Shown here: positions 55,962 to 64,000 of the stretch, in pieces
Layout: every line of letters starts with the position of its first letter
How positions within the stretch are numbered: position 1 is the stretch's first letter
Source: DATAUD01 sp036268455
Lineage (GTDB): Bacteria > Verrucomicrobiota > Verrucomicrobiia > Limisphaerales > Palsa-1400
Length of the DNA stretch: 64,000 bases
Direction: 5' to 3'
NCBI GenBank assembly: GCA_036268455.1
Contig: DATAUD010000043.1
Span: 1-64,000 of the forward strand
Notes under the pieces: generated by a model
Database searches by the model: none
What the model saw: the letters and a program-made list of their open reading frames with translations, nothing else
What the model was told of the DNA's origin: nothing
Position numbers and translations under genes: made by a program

Positions 55962-55979
55962 ATGTTACATATGTAACAT
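55962..55979. promoter_or_regulatory. Operator palindrome for the BlaI-type repressor
   Basis: A perfect 18-base palindrome, ATGTTACATATGTAACAT, lies 25 bases upstream of the repressor start. Its core TACA-TA-TGTA matches the TACA/TGTA half-sites known for BlaI/MecI/CopY. A related half-site (ATGTTAC) is near 55936, and AACATATGTCAACA follows at 55976, suggesting more than one binding unit. Confidence 0.8.
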
Positions 55980-56033
55980 ATGTCAACATCTTTCTGCGTT
56001 GTTATCGCGACTGGCGGATTTCAATTGCCCGGG

Positions 56034-58901
56034 TTACTGCTGGGGCCCGAGAAAGACGTTCCCGATCTGGCCCGCGTTTAAAAACTGGCCGTAGCCATTG
56101 GTCCCATTCTGCAATAGCGCTCCGCGGATCGTTATGGATTTCCCCTCGGAATTGGTTGCCGTGCCTTGGAACAGGCCATTGGCGGTCGTGATTGTCAAAG
56201 CCAGTTTGTCGCTGCCCTTCACAACATTATTGGCTCCGAGAGTAAACGTATCGGTGATGTTCGAGGTCAATCCTCCGCCTTGCAGCCACACATAGCCGTC
56301 GCTGAAGTTCAACACCGGCTCACCCTTGGTAACCACATATGTCGAACCAACAACGTCAATTTGGTTTGTGAAACTCCCCGATTTGAGCCACGTCAATGTG
56401 CCGTCGATGTCCTGGAGCGGTTCATTGGTAAACGCCAGCCATCCCAGCAACATCCCATTTCCACTGTCAAGTGAAACATACACCGGCCACTCCCCTTGTT
56501 CGGATACCACGGCCGATTCCGTCACTTTAGTTCCATCGCCAAGAGTTCCGCTAAATGTCACGGCGCCGGCGCCGGCCACCGTGACGGCGCCAAATCCGTA
56601 GCCTAAATCCGAATTCGTTGCCGGCAGGATGACGGTATAGTTTCTCTTCCGCGGCGAGGGGTTGGCCGCGCGGATGGCATTCAATCCCGCGCTCCATGCG
56701 TCGTTGCTCAAATCGCCGTCCAGCCTGTTTCCTGTCATATCCAATTGCAGGGAAATGGCCGTGTCATCCCAGGTTTTCAACGATGCCGTGGACCACGTGC
56801 CCGTCAGGGAAAACCGGCCGCTGGTGGAAAATCGCCTGCCGCCTTGTTGAAAATTCGCGGTGAAACCACCAGTGCTATTGACCGCCGCGCTGAAATAACC
56901 CGAACTGGCCGGCGTCAATTCGCCACTATTGTAAAACAATCCGCCATATGTTCCTTCAACCGCCGGGAACGGATTCGGAACAAAGTTCGCGACGTAATCC
57001 AAATTGCTCGCCATCACAAATCTTAACACCGCCCCATTCGTGATAGGCACACCCGCGGTAGTCGTCCAATTTGAAAAAACATAACCCTTTCCCGCCGTCG
57101 CATTCATTGCATAGCTGTTGCTGATCTCCAGCAGCGTATTGTTGTAATTCGGGTTGGCCTTGCCGGCGCCGTTGATTTGCACCGCCAGCGGCGCGCTTAA
57201 CACGTAAGTAAAGCTGACGCTGTTGGTGATCGACCGGTTCCCCGCGGCGTCCACCGCGTACGCCTTAATGGTGTTGGCTCCCGGATTGAGCGTCACGCTT
57301 GCGCCCCAATTCGTAAAGGCATTGGCCGAGCTGACGTTGGCTGTCCACGCTCCCGAGTTGAGCTGATACCAAACAGCCGCCACTCCCACGTTGTCTTTGG
57401 CCTTGCCGGTGACGGTGAATATACTGTTGCTCCAACGCTCTCTCGCCACAGGCGCCGTGATGCTCAAAGTCGGCTTTGTTATATCCACAAATGTCGCCGT
57501 AAAGCTCAAGTTCGACGCCATTGTGAAACCCAACACCAATTTGTTGGTCACAATATTCCCAGACCACCCCGCGAAGCCGAAGCCCGCCGCTGGGATCGCT
57601 GTCAACTTGTAAGGATACCCCAAATAGAGCAATTCATCATTCTTCGCGCCCGAAATGGTTCCTCCTCCCACCACGCTCAAACTCAGCGGAATCGGAATGA
57701 CGTAATTCAACAAATGCGAAACGATTGCCGAGTGGTTAGTGCTCGTGTCATACGCCTCCACCTGAACCGTGTTTGTCCCGGGAATGAGGCCAGTCACGGT
57801 AGCCGACCACGAAGCAGTCCCAGTGGCCAACTGCCAGTAAGTAACTCTGTCGGCGTTTTCCAAGCGATAAAACACCGAGGCGACCCCCACATTGTCTCTC
57901 GCGGTCCCCTGGATAAGCACAGCCGAATTCGTGACATCCGCCCTCGCTTTCGGTGACGCGACGACTACTGTCGGCGGCGTTTTATCTTGGGTAAATCTTA
58001 TGACGACCTGCGCGTTGCCGGACTCTCCATTATAGCCGTCAATCGCGAAATGATAGGTCGTTCCAGGCGTGACGCCGAATGTGAGGGGGCGATCTGTCCC
58101 ATTGGTCACCTGCGTCAGATCGGCGACGGACGACCCGGTATAGACACCCAAAAGCGTCGTAAACGAAGTTACCGGCGTGTTAAACGTGACAGTGCCAAGC
58201 GACGACGCCGTCCAGGTCCACCAAAGGGAGTGTCCGCCCTTATTGTTGACAATCTCGGGTTCGCTCGGTTCCAAAGACGCGTACGTCGTCTTCACGGTGT
58301 TGGTAAGGCCGCGCGCCGGAACCACAATGGCGTTTGCAAAATTATCATTGGCGGGAATGTCGGCCGTCGTTGCCGCCACCAGGCTCACACCCGTCAAGTA
58401 AAAGTCCGTGAGATATCCGAAAGTCGGGTCCGTTGTCACATAGAATTCCACGTTCACCGTTTGTCCGGCGTAGGCCGAAAGAGAACCGGCTGTCGTGTAA
58501 CTGATAAAATTGGTTGAGGTGTCAACCCACCCAGATGTCGGGCTCCCGCTGCTGGTGGTCCCCAGGTTTATTATGGGATTTAAATTGGCGTCCGTAAAAT
58601 AGACCGTCAAATAATCGTCCTGATTGGGGTCGCTGCTGATAGTGTAATACTGCAGGCTCAACGTCGCGCCGATGAGATTGGTGGGAAGTGTGACCGTTTG
58701 ATAGACTTGCTGAATCACCCCGTCGGCGTCTCCCATCACCAGGTACCCACTTGGCGAAATCTGCACCCCCGCCCCGTTCAATACCCACGGCGTCGAGCTC
58801 GTTCCGCTAAAGCTGCCGTTGACAATCAATTGACTCGTTGCAAAAGCCGAACCCAAAAAGCCCAGCCATACAAAGACAATGACAAAAAACTTCCTCCTCA
58901 T
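56034..58901 (-). CDS. Secreted Ig-like/adhesin-type protein
   Basis: The 955-residue protein starts at ATG 58901 (MRRKFFVIVFVWLGFLGSAFA signal peptide). An N-terminal ~185-residue jelly-roll/carbohydrate-binding-like domain (LIVNGSFSGTSSTPWVLNGA) is followed by a PPC/Ig-like domain (ANDNFANAIVVPARGL, SLWWTWTASSLGTVTFNT). Repeated Ig-like units have DKTPPTVVVASP and TARDNVGVASVFYRLE, and InlB-type repeats include AIPAAGFGFAGWSGN. It lacks a recognised sorting tail. Such proteins bind carbohydrates or surfaces. It stands alone. Confidence 0.75.
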   Translation of the reverse strand: MRRKFFVIVFVWLGFLGSAFATSQLIVNGSFSGTSSTPWVLNGAGVQISPSGYLVMGDADGVIQQVYQTVTLPTNLIGATLSLQYYTISSDPNQDDYLTVYFTDANLNPIINLGTTSSGSPTSGWVDTSTNFISYTTAGSLSAYAGQTVNVEFYVTTDPTFGYLTDFYLTGVSLVAATTADIPANDNFANAIVVPARGLTNTVKTTYASLEPSEPEIVNNKGGHSLWWTWTASSLGTVTFNTPVTSFTTLLGVYTGSSVADLTQVTNGTDRPLTFGVTPGTTYHFAIDGYNGESGNAQVVIRFTQDKTPPTVVVASPKARADVTNSAVLIQGTARDNVGVASVFYRLENADRVTYWQLATGTASWSATVTGLIPGTNTVQVEAYDTSTNHSAIVSHLLNYVIPIPLSLSVVGGGTISGAKNDELLYLGYPYKLTAIPAAGFGFAGWSGNIVTNKLVLGFTMASNLSFTATFVDITKPTLSITAPVARERWSNSIFTVTGKAKDNVGVAAVWYQLNSGAWTANVSSANAFTNWGASVTLNPGANTIKAYAVDAAGNRSITNSVSFTYVLSAPLAVQINGAGKANPNYNNTLLEISNSYAMNATAGKGYVFSNWTTTAGVPITNGAVLRFVMASNLDYVANFVPNPFPAVEGTYGGLFYNSGELTPASSGYFSAAVNSTGGFTANFQQGGRRFSTSGRFSLTGTWSTASLKTWDDTAISLQLDMTGNRLDGDLSNDAWSAGLNAIRAANPSPRKRNYTVILPATNSDLGYGFGAVTVAGAGAVTFSGTLGDGTKVTESAVVSEQGEWPVYVSLDSGNGMLLGWLAFTNEPLQDIDGTLTWLKSGSFTNQIDVVGSTYVVTKGEPVLNFSDGYVWLQGGGLTSNITDTFTLGANNVVKGSDKLALTITTANGLFQGTATNSEGKSITIRGALLQNGTNGYGQFLNAGQIGNVFLGPQQ

Positions 58902-59036
58902 GCGCGCTTTCTCACATATTCGCGCCAGTCTTGCAAGCCCAAACCCCGCAAAACTCCCCAATCCACCTCGCAATAAAAATTATTCTCCCGCAACTTTATT
59001 GTTGCATTCTCGCCGGTGTCAGTTAAGAACAAGGAC

Positions 59037-59315
59037 ATGGCTACTAACACCAAATCGAAGAGAAAGCCCAGCGCGGCTTTCATGAAACCGGTCCAGCCGG
59101 ACGAGAAACTCTCAAAAGTCGTCGGCAACTCTCCGCTTCCGCGGACTGAGCTGACCAAAAAGCTTTGGGCTTACATTCGCAAGCATGGCTTGCAAGACAA
59201 GAAACAAAAAACGCTGATCAATGCCGATGAAAGCCTCCAGGCGGTTTTCAATGGCAAGAAGCAGGTCAGCATGTTTGAGATGACCAAATTGGTCTCCGGA
59301 CATTTGGCTAAGTAA
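59037..59315 (+). CDS. Free-standing SWIB/MDM2-domain protein
   Basis: This 92-residue protein (ATG 59037; a GTG at 59016 adds seven residues) has a short basic leader and then a complete SWIB domain: FMKPVQPDEKLSKVVGNSPLPRTELTKKLWAYIRKHGLQD and TLINADESLQAVFNGKKQVSMFEM. Small SWIB proteins occur in Chlamydiae and Verrucomicrobia and are related to chromatin-associated eukaryotic domains. Their bacterial role is thought to involve DNA or topoisomerase binding. It ends at a clear terminator. Confidence 0.88.
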   Translation: MATNTKSKRKPSAAFMKPVQPDEKLSKVVGNSPLPRTELTKKLWAYIRKHGLQDKKQKTLINADESLQAVFNGKKQVSMFEMTKLVSGHLAK

Positions 59316-59345
59316 GCACTTCCCCGCCCCGCTCGCAACGTCAAA

Positions 59346-59391
59346 GGTCGCCCGCGCACCACTCTTCGCGGGGCGGCCTCTTTTTGCTTTT
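59346..59391 (+). terminator. Rho-independent terminator after the SWIB gene
   Basis: Arms 59346-59356 and 59367-59378 form a GC-rich stem with one mismatch and one bulge, followed by the T-rich run TCTTTTTGCTTTT, 30 bases after the stop codon. Confidence 0.75.
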
Positions 59392-59734
59392 CCCATATTG
59401 GGACGCCAGCCGATGTCCCTTCCCCGGCTGCGGGCGAATCACGCCCCTAAAAAGCGAAACGGGGCCCAGATGTTGAGCTCATCCGGACCCCGCCCAAACC
59501 GCACACGCGGGTTGGTGAGACACGCATTTGTGCATACTGCAACCTTCATGCCATATTCAGTTTTGCGTAAATGCAAACTGTCGCGCCGTAGCCAGGCGAA
59601 GGCGGCCCTTTTGCATAAACGCGAGCACTTGCCATAATTGCGGGAAAATTTTGCTCTTGCCCCCTGCCACCCCGCTCCGTATAACGTCCCCGATTTAATT
59701 GGCGGCAAATCCCAAACTCAAAACACTCTAAATT
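59392..59734. other. Intergenic region before the peroxiredoxin
   Basis: No gene is supported in these ~340 bases. Short frames on both strands lack a coding pattern. The final ~60 bases (with TAACGTCCCCGATTTAATTGG) are the likely promoter and leader of the peroxiredoxin. Confidence 0.5.
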
Positions 59735-60214
59735 ATGGCGATTAAAGTTGGTTCAAAAGCTCCGGACTTCACTCTCAAATCCAAAAACGCCACCGGCCTG
59801 GTGGATGTCAAGTTGAGCGAGAATTTCGGCAAGAAAAACACCGTCCTTCTCTTTTTCCCGGCGGCGTTCACAAGCGTTTGCACAAAGGAAATGTGCGACA
59901 TCAGCGCCGGACTCTCCCAATACTCCAACCTCAACGCCGCAGTCATCGGCATCAGCATCGACACACCCTTCGCTCAGGAAGCCTGGGCCAAGCAGGAAAA
60001 AATCAATTTCACCCTCGCCAGCGACCTCAACAAAAAAGTCATCCAGGACTACGACGTCGTTTTCCCCAACCTCGCCGGCATCGGCGACACCGCCGCCCGC
60101 GCCGCCTTCGTCATCGATAAAAATGGCGTCGTTCAATACTCCGAACAAACCCCGACGCCTAAAGACCTCCCCAATTTCAGCGCCGTCCAATCCGCGCTTT
60201 CGGGACTCAAATAA
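59735..60214 (+). CDS. Peroxiredoxin (AhpC/TSA, Bcp/AhpE-like)
   Basis: This 159-residue cytosolic enzyme reduces peroxides. It has the opening VGSKAPDFTLKSKNAT, the active-site strand VLLFFPAAFTSVCTKEMC with peroxidatic C49 and a second cysteine at C54, and the VIGISIDTPFAQEAWAKQ and TPKDLPNFSAVQSAL blocks of the Bcp/AhpE-like class. The ATG follows a leader with no clear Shine-Dalgarno. A C-T-rich repeat lies directly downstream, before prmA. Confidence 0.88.
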   Translation: MAIKVGSKAPDFTLKSKNATGLVDVKLSENFGKKNTVLLFFPAAFTSVCTKEMCDISAGLSQYSNLNAAVIGISIDTPFAQEAWAKQEKINFTLASDLNKKVIQDYDVVFPNLAGIGDTAARAAFVIDKNGVVQYSEQTPTPKDLPNFSAVQSALSGLK

Positions 60215-60218
60215 TCCG

Positions 60219-60265
60219 GGCCCCCTCTCCCTCTCCCTCTCCCTCAGGGAGATGGCAGGGTGAGG
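60219..60265. repeat. CCCTCT-type tandem and inverted repeat
   Basis: Four CCCTCT-like hexamers (from 60219) are followed by CAGGGAGATGGCAGGGTGAGGGG, which can pair back with the CT run. The pattern is like widespread CCCTCTCCC/GGGAGAGGG repeats of many bacterial genomes. It may act as a weak hairpin between the peroxiredoxin and prmA. Confidence 0.55.
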
Positions 60266-60289
60266 GGACGGAAAGGGCGGGGTAAGGGA

Positions 60290-61189
60290 ATGTGGCAGGT
60301 TTCCATTTCGACCAATGCCGAGGGAGAAGAAGCCATTTCCAATCTTCTGGAACGAACCTTCTCCCAGGCCCCCTCCATTTTTCGCGACGAGGAAACCCGC
60401 GCCGTTCTCGTCACCGCCTACCCAAGCCGTCTTCCGCGGCCGCCTCACGCCCTTCGCGCTTTGCTCGCGGAAGCCACGGAGCAAATCCGTCGCTGCGGTC
60501 TTGATCCGGGTAAAACTCGGATCACCATAAAACCTCTTCCCCGCCGTAACTGGGCCGAATCCTGGAAGCGCCACTTCAAGCCCATCGAAGTTGGAAAAAA
60601 ACTCCTCGTCAAGCCCGGCTGGATCAAGCGCCGTCCCAAGCCCGGCCAAAGCGTCGTCATCCTCGATCCCGGTCTCAGCTTCGGCACCGGGAATCATCCC
60701 ACGACGTTGTTTTGTCTCCAGCGAATCGCCGAATGCCGCCGGGGCGCCACCGCCCAATCATTTCTGGATATTGGAACCGGTTCGGGAATCCTCGCTATCG
60801 CCGCCGCCAAACTTGGTTACAGCCCCGTTCTCGCCTTTGATTACGATCCCGAAGCTGTCCGCGCCGCCAACAGCAACGCCAAAAGAAACCGCGTCGCCCG
60901 CCGCGCAATTGTGCGACGCGGCGATCTTCGTCGATGGCCGATGCTCCCGCGTCGCCGGTACGATTTAATCTGCGCCAATCTCACATCCGATTTACTCCTC
61001 GCCCAAGCCGAAAAAATCCGCAATTTGCTTCGTCCCGGCGGCAAGCTCGTAATTGCCGGAGTTCTCGCTCGGGAATTTCCTGAAGTTTCACAAAAGTTGC
61101 GACAAATTAACTTGACTTTGGAAACATCTGGGGTGATCAATAATTGGAAATCGGGGCAATTTGCCCGTTGCGATCGTGAGGGAGATTAG
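60290..61189 (+). CDS. prmA: Ribosomal protein L11 methyltransferase
   Basis: This 299-residue SAM-dependent enzyme methylates L11. It starts at ATG 60290 preceded by TAAGGGA; the GTG at 60260 is less likely. The N-terminal domain includes NWAESWKRHFKPIEVGKKLLVKP. The SAM domain has FGTGNHPTTLFCLQRI, FLDIGTGSGILAIAAAKLG, VLAFDYDPEAVRAANSNAK and the catalytic-loop ICANLTSDLLL, followed by LRPGGKLVIAGVL. All key motifs of PrmA are present. Confidence 0.9.
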   Translation: MWQVSISTNAEGEEAISNLLERTFSQAPSIFRDEETRAVLVTAYPSRLPRPPHALRALLAEATEQIRRCGLDPGKTRITIKPLPRRNWAESWKRHFKPIEVGKKLLVKPGWIKRRPKPGQSVVILDPGLSFGTGNHPTTLFCLQRIAECRRGATAQSFLDIGTGSGILAIAAAKLGYSPVLAFDYDPEAVRAANSNAKRNRVARRAIVRRGDLRRWPMLPRRRYDLICANLTSDLLLAQAEKIRNLLRPGGKLVIAGVLAREFPEVSQKLRQINLTLETSGVINNWKSGQFARCDREGD

Positions 61190-61290
61190 CGGCGCAGAAG
61201 TCAAAGGACGCCGTCGCTTTGATGCAGATCTTGCGGTTGCCAGCGCAGTCGGTCTTCCCGCTGCGTTGCGAAGTGTGAAGGAAAGTGAAT

Positions 61291-61467
61291 ATGACAAGAA
61301 CCTTGAACTCGATTCAGGATACCGTCACAAACACCAAACATCCCTTCCGTCAGGTCGATAGCCGACCTGCCAAAGCCCAGAAAAATCGCTACGAACGCCG
61401 CAAAATTCGCGAAGTTCTGCGCCTGGGTGATTGGACTGAGGATACACAATCCCAAGCCAGAGCCTGA
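61291..61467 (+). CDS. Possible small basic protein
   Basis: This 58-residue frame (MTRTLNSIQDTVTNTKHPF) is preceded by GGAAAGTGA, five bases before the ATG. It is rich in Arg and Lys. No family is recognised, and the 385-base gap it sits in (61190-61574) otherwise shows nothing. It may be spurious. Confidence 0.25.
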   Translation: MTRTLNSIQDTVTNTKHPFRQVDSRPAKAQKNRYERRKIREVLRLGDWTEDTQSQARA

Positions 61468-61574
61468 CGGCAAATACAGTCTTTATCCGCCAATGAAATT
61501 GGAACGCCTCACGCGAGTGTGGCGTTTTCTCTTTGAATCCGTCCTCCGCTGGCGTTTATTGTTCTCTTTACGCC

Positions 61575-62735
61575 ATGAATGTCACTGCGATCCGAATTTT
61601 CTCAATTCTGATAATCGCCCTCGCGCCTGGATTCTCGGCGATTGCCCAGACCCTTCCCATGAAGGAACCGCGCTTGACCGAAGAACAAGCCCGCCAAAAA
61701 CTCGCCGAATACGCCGCTACGTGGCACACCCAGGAACAATGGGAAAAACGGGCCGCCAACATCCGCGCGGGAATTCTCCGGGGCGCAAATCTTGTCCCGT
61801 TGCCCCATCGCAACGATTTAAAACCAATCATCTGGGGCAAACGCGCCGGCAAAGGGTACACCGTTGAAAATGTCGCCTTCGAGAGTCTTCCGGGATTCTT
61901 CGTGACAGGAAATTTGTACCGCCCCGCCGGCGAAGACCTCTCCCAGCGCCATGCCGCAATACTTTGTCCGCACGGCCATGGCCTCAATCCCCGCTTCTCA
62001 CCCGCAACCCAGACCCGTTCCGCCATGCTCGCGCGAATGGGCGCAGTTGTTCTCGCCTACGACATGGTCGGCATGGGCGATTCCACACAACTCGCCCACA
62101 AAGACCCCAACGCCCTGACCTTTCAACTTTGGGACAGCATTCGCGCCCTGGATTTCCTAAGTTCGCTGCCCGACGTCGATCCCGCGCGCCTCGGTTGCAC
62201 CGGCGAATCCGGCGGCGGCACGCAAACCTTCATGTTATGCGCAGTGGATGATCGCGTGGCCGTCAGCGTTCCGGTCGTGATGGTCTCCGCGCATTTTTTT
62301 GGCGGCTGCGTCTGCGAAAGCGGTCTTCCGATTCACCACAGCGACCAGCACGACACCGACAACGTCGAGATCACCGCCCTCTTCGCGCCCAAGCCGCTCC
62401 TTGTAATTTCGGACGGCAAAGACTGGACCAAAAATGTTCCCACTATGGAATTCCCCTACATACAAAGTGTGTACAAGCTTTACGGAGCGCTCGATCAGGT
62501 GGAAAACACGCATCTCCCCAACGAAGGCCACGACTACGGCTCCTCAAAGCGCGAAGCCATGTACCGTTTCATGGCCAAACATCTACGCTTAAACCCGCAA
62601 CTCGACGAATCCGACACAGTCTTGGACCCTGCAGTCCTGCATGTCTTTACCGATGATCACCCCCGTCCCGCCTACGCATTAAAAAACGGCCCCGAAGTCC
62701 TTGCCGAACTGAAGAAAATGCAAAATTCTAATTGA
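61575..62735 (+). CDS. Secreted alpha/beta hydrolase, acetylxylan-esterase-like
   Basis: The 386-residue protein starts at ATG 61575 with a signal peptide (IFSILIIALAPGFSAIA). Its alpha/beta-hydrolase domain has AAILCPHGHGLNPRF, VVLAYDMVGMGDST, the nucleophile elbow GCTGESGGGTQTF, and late KPLLVISDGKDWTKNVP and THLPNEGHDYG with the catalytic Asp and His. Similar secreted hydrolases in Verrucomicrobia belong to the Abhydrolase_7/DUF1100-like group and are linked to polysaccharide or ester breakdown. Substrate is unknown. Confidence 0.82.
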   Translation: MNVTAIRIFSILIIALAPGFSAIAQTLPMKEPRLTEEQARQKLAEYAATWHTQEQWEKRAANIRAGILRGANLVPLPHRNDLKPIIWGKRAGKGYTVENVAFESLPGFFVTGNLYRPAGEDLSQRHAAILCPHGHGLNPRFSPATQTRSAMLARMGAVVLAYDMVGMGDSTQLAHKDPNALTFQLWDSIRALDFLSSLPDVDPARLGCTGESGGGTQTFMLCAVDDRVAVSVPVVMVSAHFFGGCVCESGLPIHHSDQHDTDNVEITALFAPKPLLVISDGKDWTKNVPTMEFPYIQSVYKLYGALDQVENTHLPNEGHDYGSSKREAMYRFMAKHLRLNPQLDESDTVLDPAVLHVFTDDHPRPAYALKNGPEVLAELKKMQNSN

Positions 62736-62808
62736 CCTACGAAGAGACAGTCCCGATCCTGCAACCGCTCGGAAGTTCGCGAGCGCGCGCAATGCCTTAA
62801 TTTGATTT

Positions 62809-62949
62809 TTTATTTCGTCTTTCAACTAGCCACAAAAACAACACAATCGCAGAGAAAACCGCCAAAATGATTAGGCCTACGCGGGCAGGCCACGGGGAAC
62901 CTGTAACCATTTCATACAAATCTTTTAGATGGAAAAGCATATAGGTCAT
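62809..62949 (-). CDS. 46-residue single-helix membrane protein
   Basis: A short ORF reads MTYMLFHLKDLYEMVTGSPW and then a membrane helix (VGLIILAVFSAIVLFLWLV) and EKTK. Its ATG overlaps the stop of the upstream antitoxin-like gene (ATGA), and the preceding GGGAAAA can serve as a ribosome-binding site. That exact coupling makes a real gene likely. The position is where a RelE/ParE-type toxin would be expected. A toxin-like membrane peptide is a possible reading; no family was recognised. Confidence 0.55.
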
Positions 62950-63182
62950 TTTTCCCGTTCTTTCACGTCGGCAGCTGCCGCGATCACGCGGCGGGCATTT
63001 TTCATTACTTCGCTGGCGGGAATTCCCTTTGCGGTGCCGGACTCGATTTCCTTTGCGCGATGGGCGATTTCATCATCCCAGGCTGCGTAATCTTCGATGC
63101 TCTCGATGATTTTTTCCGCCAAGCGTACGCGCGAACGCGGCGGCAATTTGAGAACTTCCTTTTCCAGCGCACTCGACGTCAT
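62946..63182 (-). CDS. Putative addiction-module antitoxin component
   Basis: The 78-residue protein has the text of the addiction-module component family (TIGR02574-type): VLKLPPRSRVRLAEKIIESIEDYA, WDDEIAHRAKEIESGTAKGIPASEVMKNARRVI. These are usually paired with a RelE/ParE-family toxin. Here the next gene is a 46-residue membrane protein overlapping by four bases. It is 72 bases downstream of queA on the same strand. Confidence 0.75.
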   Translation of the reverse strand: MTSSALEKEVLKLPPRSRVRLAEKIIESIEDYAAWDDEIAHRAKEIESGTAKGIPASEVMKNARRVIAAAADVKEREK

Positions 63183-63254
63183 CGTGTCTCACGATGCTCT
63201 CTGAAACCATCAGAATCAAACGCCAAAGCTCTTCAATTTTCAATTACTCCTTAA

Positions 63255-64000
63255 TCATAAGATGAGCATCGCATCTCCATAACTAAAAAACCTGTATTTC
63301 CTCTCGACCGCCTCCTTATATGCCTGAAGAATCATCTCCCGCCCCCGCGTCTCTGCCGGCGCGGCAAACGCCGCCACCAGCATTAGAAGCGTCGAGCGGG
63401 GCAGATGAAAATTCGTCACCATAGCGTCAACTATATTAAACCGGAACGGCGGATGGATGAAAATATTCGTCCGCCCGCGCAGTGAAGTCCCCGCGCTTTC
63501 CAAAACCCGCACGGTCGTCGTACCAACCGCCACGATTCGTCGTCCTGTCTTTTTCGCATCCTGAATCGCCTTCGCCGTTTCGACCGGAATCTCGTACCGC
63601 TCATAATGCATCACATGCTCTGCCAGTTCCTCTGTTTTGATGGGACTGAAAGTCCCCAACCCCACGTGCAACGTCACAAAACAAACCTTCACCCCTCGCG
63701 TCCGAAGGTTTTCCAGCAAACCCGGCGTAAAGTGCAACCCCGCTGTCGGTGCCGCCACCGATCCCGCGCGTTGTGCATAAATCGTCTGGTAACGCTCCCG
63801 ATCGCTTGGAATTTCCCCCGCTCGTGCGATGTAAGGAGGCAGCGGAATCTCACCCAAGCCATCCAAAGCATCCAAAACATTCCCCGGCCCATCAAAGCGC
63901 AACCGCCGATGCCCTTCCTCATTAACCTCTTGCACGACAGCCGTAAAAGCGGACGCATCCCGCGCCTTATTCAGTATTTGCAGGGACGTTCCAACCTTGG
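63255..64000 (-). CDS. queA: tRNA preQ1(34) S-adenosylmethionine ribosyltransferase-isomerase, 3' part
   Basis: This enzyme transfers and isomerises ribose from SAM onto preQ1 in tRNA, the step before queuosine. The frame is open to the window edge; the encoded part begins PRLGTSLQILNKARDASAF. It then shows RFDGPGNVLDALDGLGEIPLPPYI, RYQTIYAQRAGSVAAPTAGLHFTPGLL, CFVTLHVGLGTFSPIKTEEL, AHVMHYERYEIP and MVTNFHLPRSTLLMLVAAF, the conserved QueA blocks. The N-terminus lies outside the window. Confidence 0.95.
   Translation of the reverse strand, partial: KVGTSLQILNKARDASAFTAVVQEVNEEGHRRLRFDGPGNVLDALDGLGEIPLPPYIARAGEIPSDRERYQTIYAQRAGSVAAPTAGLHFTPGLLENLRTRGVKVCFVTLHVGLGTFSPIKTEELAEHVMHYERYEIPVETAKAIQDAKKTGRRIVAVGTTTVRVLESAGTSLRGRTNIFIHPPFRFNIVDAMVTNFHLPRSTLLMLVAAFAAPAETRGREMILQAYKEAVERKYRFFSYGDAMLIL

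Noticed and set aside
59392..59734. A structured RNA gene before the peroxiredoxin
   Set aside because: The region is long enough but no cloverleaf, known riboswitch core or 6S/SRP-like fold could be recognised by eye.

Overview
The window looks like chromosomal DNA of a soil or freshwater verrucomicrobium, most likely from the Pedosphaera/Limisphaera lineage. This is an inference from gene content, not from a marker gene. The pointers are long RHS/YD-repeat proteins, a sensor kinase built on two-component-regulator propellers, a VPDSG-CTERM-like sorting tail, a free-standing SWIB-domain protein, secreted Gfo/Idh/MocA oxidoreductases, BlaI/BlaR1-type regulation, and moderately high GC. No rRNA, tRNA or CRISPR array was seen.

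Region 1 (1-3860) is a scrap-heap of mobile DNA. It holds a 5'-cut IS630 transposase, a REP-associated (Y1/HUH) transposase bounded by 28-base inverted repeats, the beheaded tail of an RHS gene with an overlapping two-helix membrane ORF, and a cluster of short tandem and inverted repeats set in RHS-like debris. Region 2 (3860-11400) has a polyprenyl-phosphate-sugar-synthase-like GT2 coupled to a TMTC-like membrane/TPR protein, a DUF1543 protein, a RHH/PemK-type toxin-antitoxin pair, a cluster of two kinases and one regulator, and a BON lipoprotein. Region 3 (11396-18221) is a tight glucan/trehalose operon: GH57, TreY, TreZ.

Region 4 (18212-32400) is mostly housekeeping: two MFS carriers, a YyaL/SPATA20-type thioredoxin-domain protein, a TusDCB-like triad, a sigma-70 factor, apt, a PAP2-glycosyltransferase fusion, an OGG1-like glycosylase, miaA and lgt. 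Region 5 (32499-38308) carries a very large sensor kinase with three predicted seven-bladed propellers and its response regulator, then a decayed DUF6036-type two-gene module.

Region 6 (38309-58901) is rich in secreted proteins: a Gfo/Idh/MocA oxidoreductase, a CTERM protein, a B-box-like membrane protein, an AddA-like helicase-nuclease, an esterase, a 1695-residue RHS protein with a 1018-residue secreted partner, the blaI-blaR1 pair with a clear operator palindrome, and a 955-residue adhesin-like protein. Region 7 (59037-64000) has a SWIB protein, a peroxiredoxin, prmA, a secreted alpha/beta hydrolase, an addiction-module antitoxin overlapping a 46-residue membrane protein, and the 3' part of queA.

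The strongest candidates for something undescribed are the triple-propeller lectin-sensor kinase, the GT2/TMTC-like pair, the PAP2-GT fusion, the antitoxin/mini-membrane-protein overlap, and the RHS operon with its large secreted partner.
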